Of a stretch of DNA of 64,000 nt, positions 62,230-64,000 are shown piece by piece. Each line of letters starts with the position of its first letter. Positions within the stretch are counted from its first letter, which is position 1. Both the position numbers and the translations under genes were made by a program. Under the pieces are notes generated by a model. The model made no database searches. It saw only the letters and a program-made list of their open reading frames with translations, and was not told where the DNA came from. This DNA comes from Callipepla californica brunnescens (taxonomy: Eukaryota; Chordata; Aves; Galliformes; Odontophoridae): the NCBI GenBank assembly GCA_023055505.1, contig JALIRH010000002.1:36155733-36219732 (forward strand). Reading direction: 5' to 3'.

Positions 62230-63100
62230 GGCCGCTCCGCCCATTGGGACGGAGGGGGGAGGCCGCGGGCAGCCGTCGGCGCGGTGATAATGGAGCAGTG
62301 CCGTTCAGGGCCCCACGGCCACTGAAAGCGCAGTGATACGACATAGGTGGCAGGGACAGAGCATTCCTAAGTGCGTCTCGCAGCCCGTGACACCACGGGT
62401 CTGTGTTGTAGGCATACTTAGAAGCCGGCTTGATAGGTATTAGCCAAACCCTCATCAGCCTTCAAGTGATGACCGAAGCTGTATTTGGATAAGGGCACCC
62501 GCTTTGGTTACATAAGCCAGCACTGGAAGGATTCTCGCTGAAATGAAACTAAAGAATGCACCATTGCCTTTAACTCGTTCGGACATCGCAATTCCTCACT
62601 CAGGCAGCTTAAAACCGGGTACCCTGCACCCTCCGGCCCTGTGCGGGTCTTATAAATGACGGAAACGTAGCGATAGCGAACAAGGCGAGATGCCGTTCAT
62701 CGGGGAAAGTCACTTCGAGGCATTTTGCCTCGGCGTTCCCCTCTCCCTGGTGCTGTTCGGTTCCACAGCAGCGAACGACTCCCCGAGCTCTGTCAGCCCG
62801 GCGTAGCCCTCCTGCAGGGGCCGAACCGCTGTCTGAGGAGGGGCACCTCCCCCAACCCAGCCAGGAGCTGGGGGTTCGTTTATCCCCGGTTCACCCACAT
62901 CCCTGCATCTTCCTTAGACCAGATGCAGCAGCGGTGTCAGCAACATCGTTCATCCCTGCACGTGTGCTCAGCGACCGCATCCTAACACGCAATACCGCTA
63001 TCGCTGCAACGGCAACAGTGTATTTAATCGTAAAAGAAATTCAGCGGGGTATTCCGCCTGCAGAGCCCAACCCCCACGTATATCTCTACATATCATGATG
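62230..63100. other. upstream flank of SOX17 copy 2
   Basis: Unique sequence of moderate to high GC. No gene is recognised; distal promoter elements of copy 2 are likely here. The frames at 62710-62985 on both strands overlap each other and look like chance openness. Confidence 0.45.
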
Positions 63101-64000
63101 ACCTCTTTATGCTATAGATATCAGTAACCATAGGGTTGGTGATGGGACCCAGGAGCTCACTGCCGTCGGGGCGCCGTGTCGGGCGCTTTTCTGAGGTTCC
63201 CCGTGCCGGGAACTGCTTTGCGGCTGGGATTTATAGCACGTCCAAACCCGCCGGCCCCGGGCCGTGTGCCCGAGGAAGGTGTGCTGCCGGCTGATACACA
63301 AGGAACCTTCGGAACGGAACGGTCGGTGCGCTCGCAGCCTCCTTCGGGCCGGCCCCAGCCCAGCCCGGCTCCGGGGGACACAGCGGCCCCGGGGAGCTCC
63401 CCGCACCCCGTGTGCCCCTTTGTCCCGAGCCGATCTCGTTACAGTGCCCGCCCGCCCCTCTCGTTGTACTTTGCAGAAGTGGTTTCTCGAGTCCGAGGAA
63501 CAAACCCCGAACGAGCTCGCATTGAATATATACTTCGCGGTAGTTTTAGGGCTGTCACTTTCAGCAGGAAAGGTGAGGTGATAAAGTGAGCTGCCGGCTT
63601 TGAGCGATTCGTGCGGAGCGCTCCTCCAGCTCAGTGAGCGTGGATCAAAGGACGCCAGGTGCGCTCTGAACACAACCGAGCCCAGCTTCGCGCAGGAGCG
63701 CTGCCAGCTCGGGACCTTTCCGTTGCTCCACAGCTAGTTTTTCTTTTTTTTTCTCGCTCTCCGCTTTCAGTGTCGGGGTGCTTTCGAGACCAATTCACCG
63801 CTCCCCGAGCAGCAAGGCCCTGCATCGCTTTCCCGAGCGCTCCCGGCGCTCCAGACCCCCCCGCAGCCCCGAGGTGAGCCCCCCTCGCACTACTCTCGAT
63901 GACCTTTTAAACCCGCCCGAGCGCTGCGCGGGGATCCTCCGCCGAGAGCCGCGCTTCTATTTCGGGGCCCTCACGGAGCGCTCCGTTATCAGAGCCGACC
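63101..64000. promoter_or_regulatory. CpG-rich region with candidate promoter and splice signals
   Basis: GC- and CpG-rich throughout, with overlapping open frames on both strands and no recognised protein. On plus there are strong donor-like sites GAG|GTGAGC at 63873/63874 and AAG|GTGAGG at 63572/63573. On minus there is a TATA-like GTTTAAAAGG near 63912-63903. It could be a remote non-coding first exon of SOX17 or a divergent non-coding transcript. Neither can be shown from sequence alone. Confidence 0.35.

Noticed and set aside
62039..62455. N-terminal extension of SOX17 copy 2 from an upstream Met at 62455
   Set aside because: The extension runs through the CCAAT and TATA-like promoter elements, is absent from copy 1 beyond the shared block and is not part of SOX17 proteins elsewhere. 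The MSSPDAGY start is the conserved one.
63107..63673. 188-codon minus-strand frame in the CpG-rich right end
   Set aside because: No recognised domain. Several frames of 74-137 codons overlap it on both strands, as expected from GC-rich composition.

Overview
The window is vertebrate nuclear DNA, almost certainly from a bird and probably a chicken-like galliform. It carries about 18 CR1 (chicken repeat 1) LINE fragments in both orientations, large AT-rich non-coding stretches, and a very GC-rich gene-dense end. The only protein-coding genes I can support are RP1 (partial, at the left edge) and two tandem copies of SOX17 (at the right end), all on the minus strand. This matches the vertebrate SOX17-RP1 gene order, with RP1 downstream of SOX17. 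I recognise no tRNA, rRNA, CRISPR or prokaryotic feature.

Layout. Positions 1-2729 hold the first two coding exons of RP1, a photoreceptor doublecortin-domain protein. Its large last exon lies beyond position 1. Positions 2730-56500 are about 54 kb of intergenic sequence: CR1 copies, one much older degraded CR1-like element (37.7-39.0 kb), microsatellites and homopolymer runs, with no convincing gene. Positions 56.5-62.3 kb hold two complete SOX17 genes, head to tail. Each has two coding exons with a 93-nt intron inside the HMG box, a CCAAT/TATA-like proximal promoter and its own poly(A) signals. A 2.3-kb spacer with one CR1 separates them. Positions 62.3-64.0 kb are CpG-rich upstream DNA with candidate promoter and splice-donor signals but no identified gene.

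Main observation. The two SOX17 genes are nearly identical from about 190 bp upstream of the ATG to about 50 bp past the stop, intron included. I count three substitutions and 9 nt of indels in the coding sequence. Beyond sharp boundaries the flanks and 3' UTRs show no obvious similarity. Both copies look functional. This suggests either a compact recent duplication or an older tandem pair homogenised by gene conversion.

The genes do not form an operon-like unit. SOX17 is an endoderm and vascular transcription factor and RP1 is a photoreceptor axoneme protein; they are linked by conserved synteny only.
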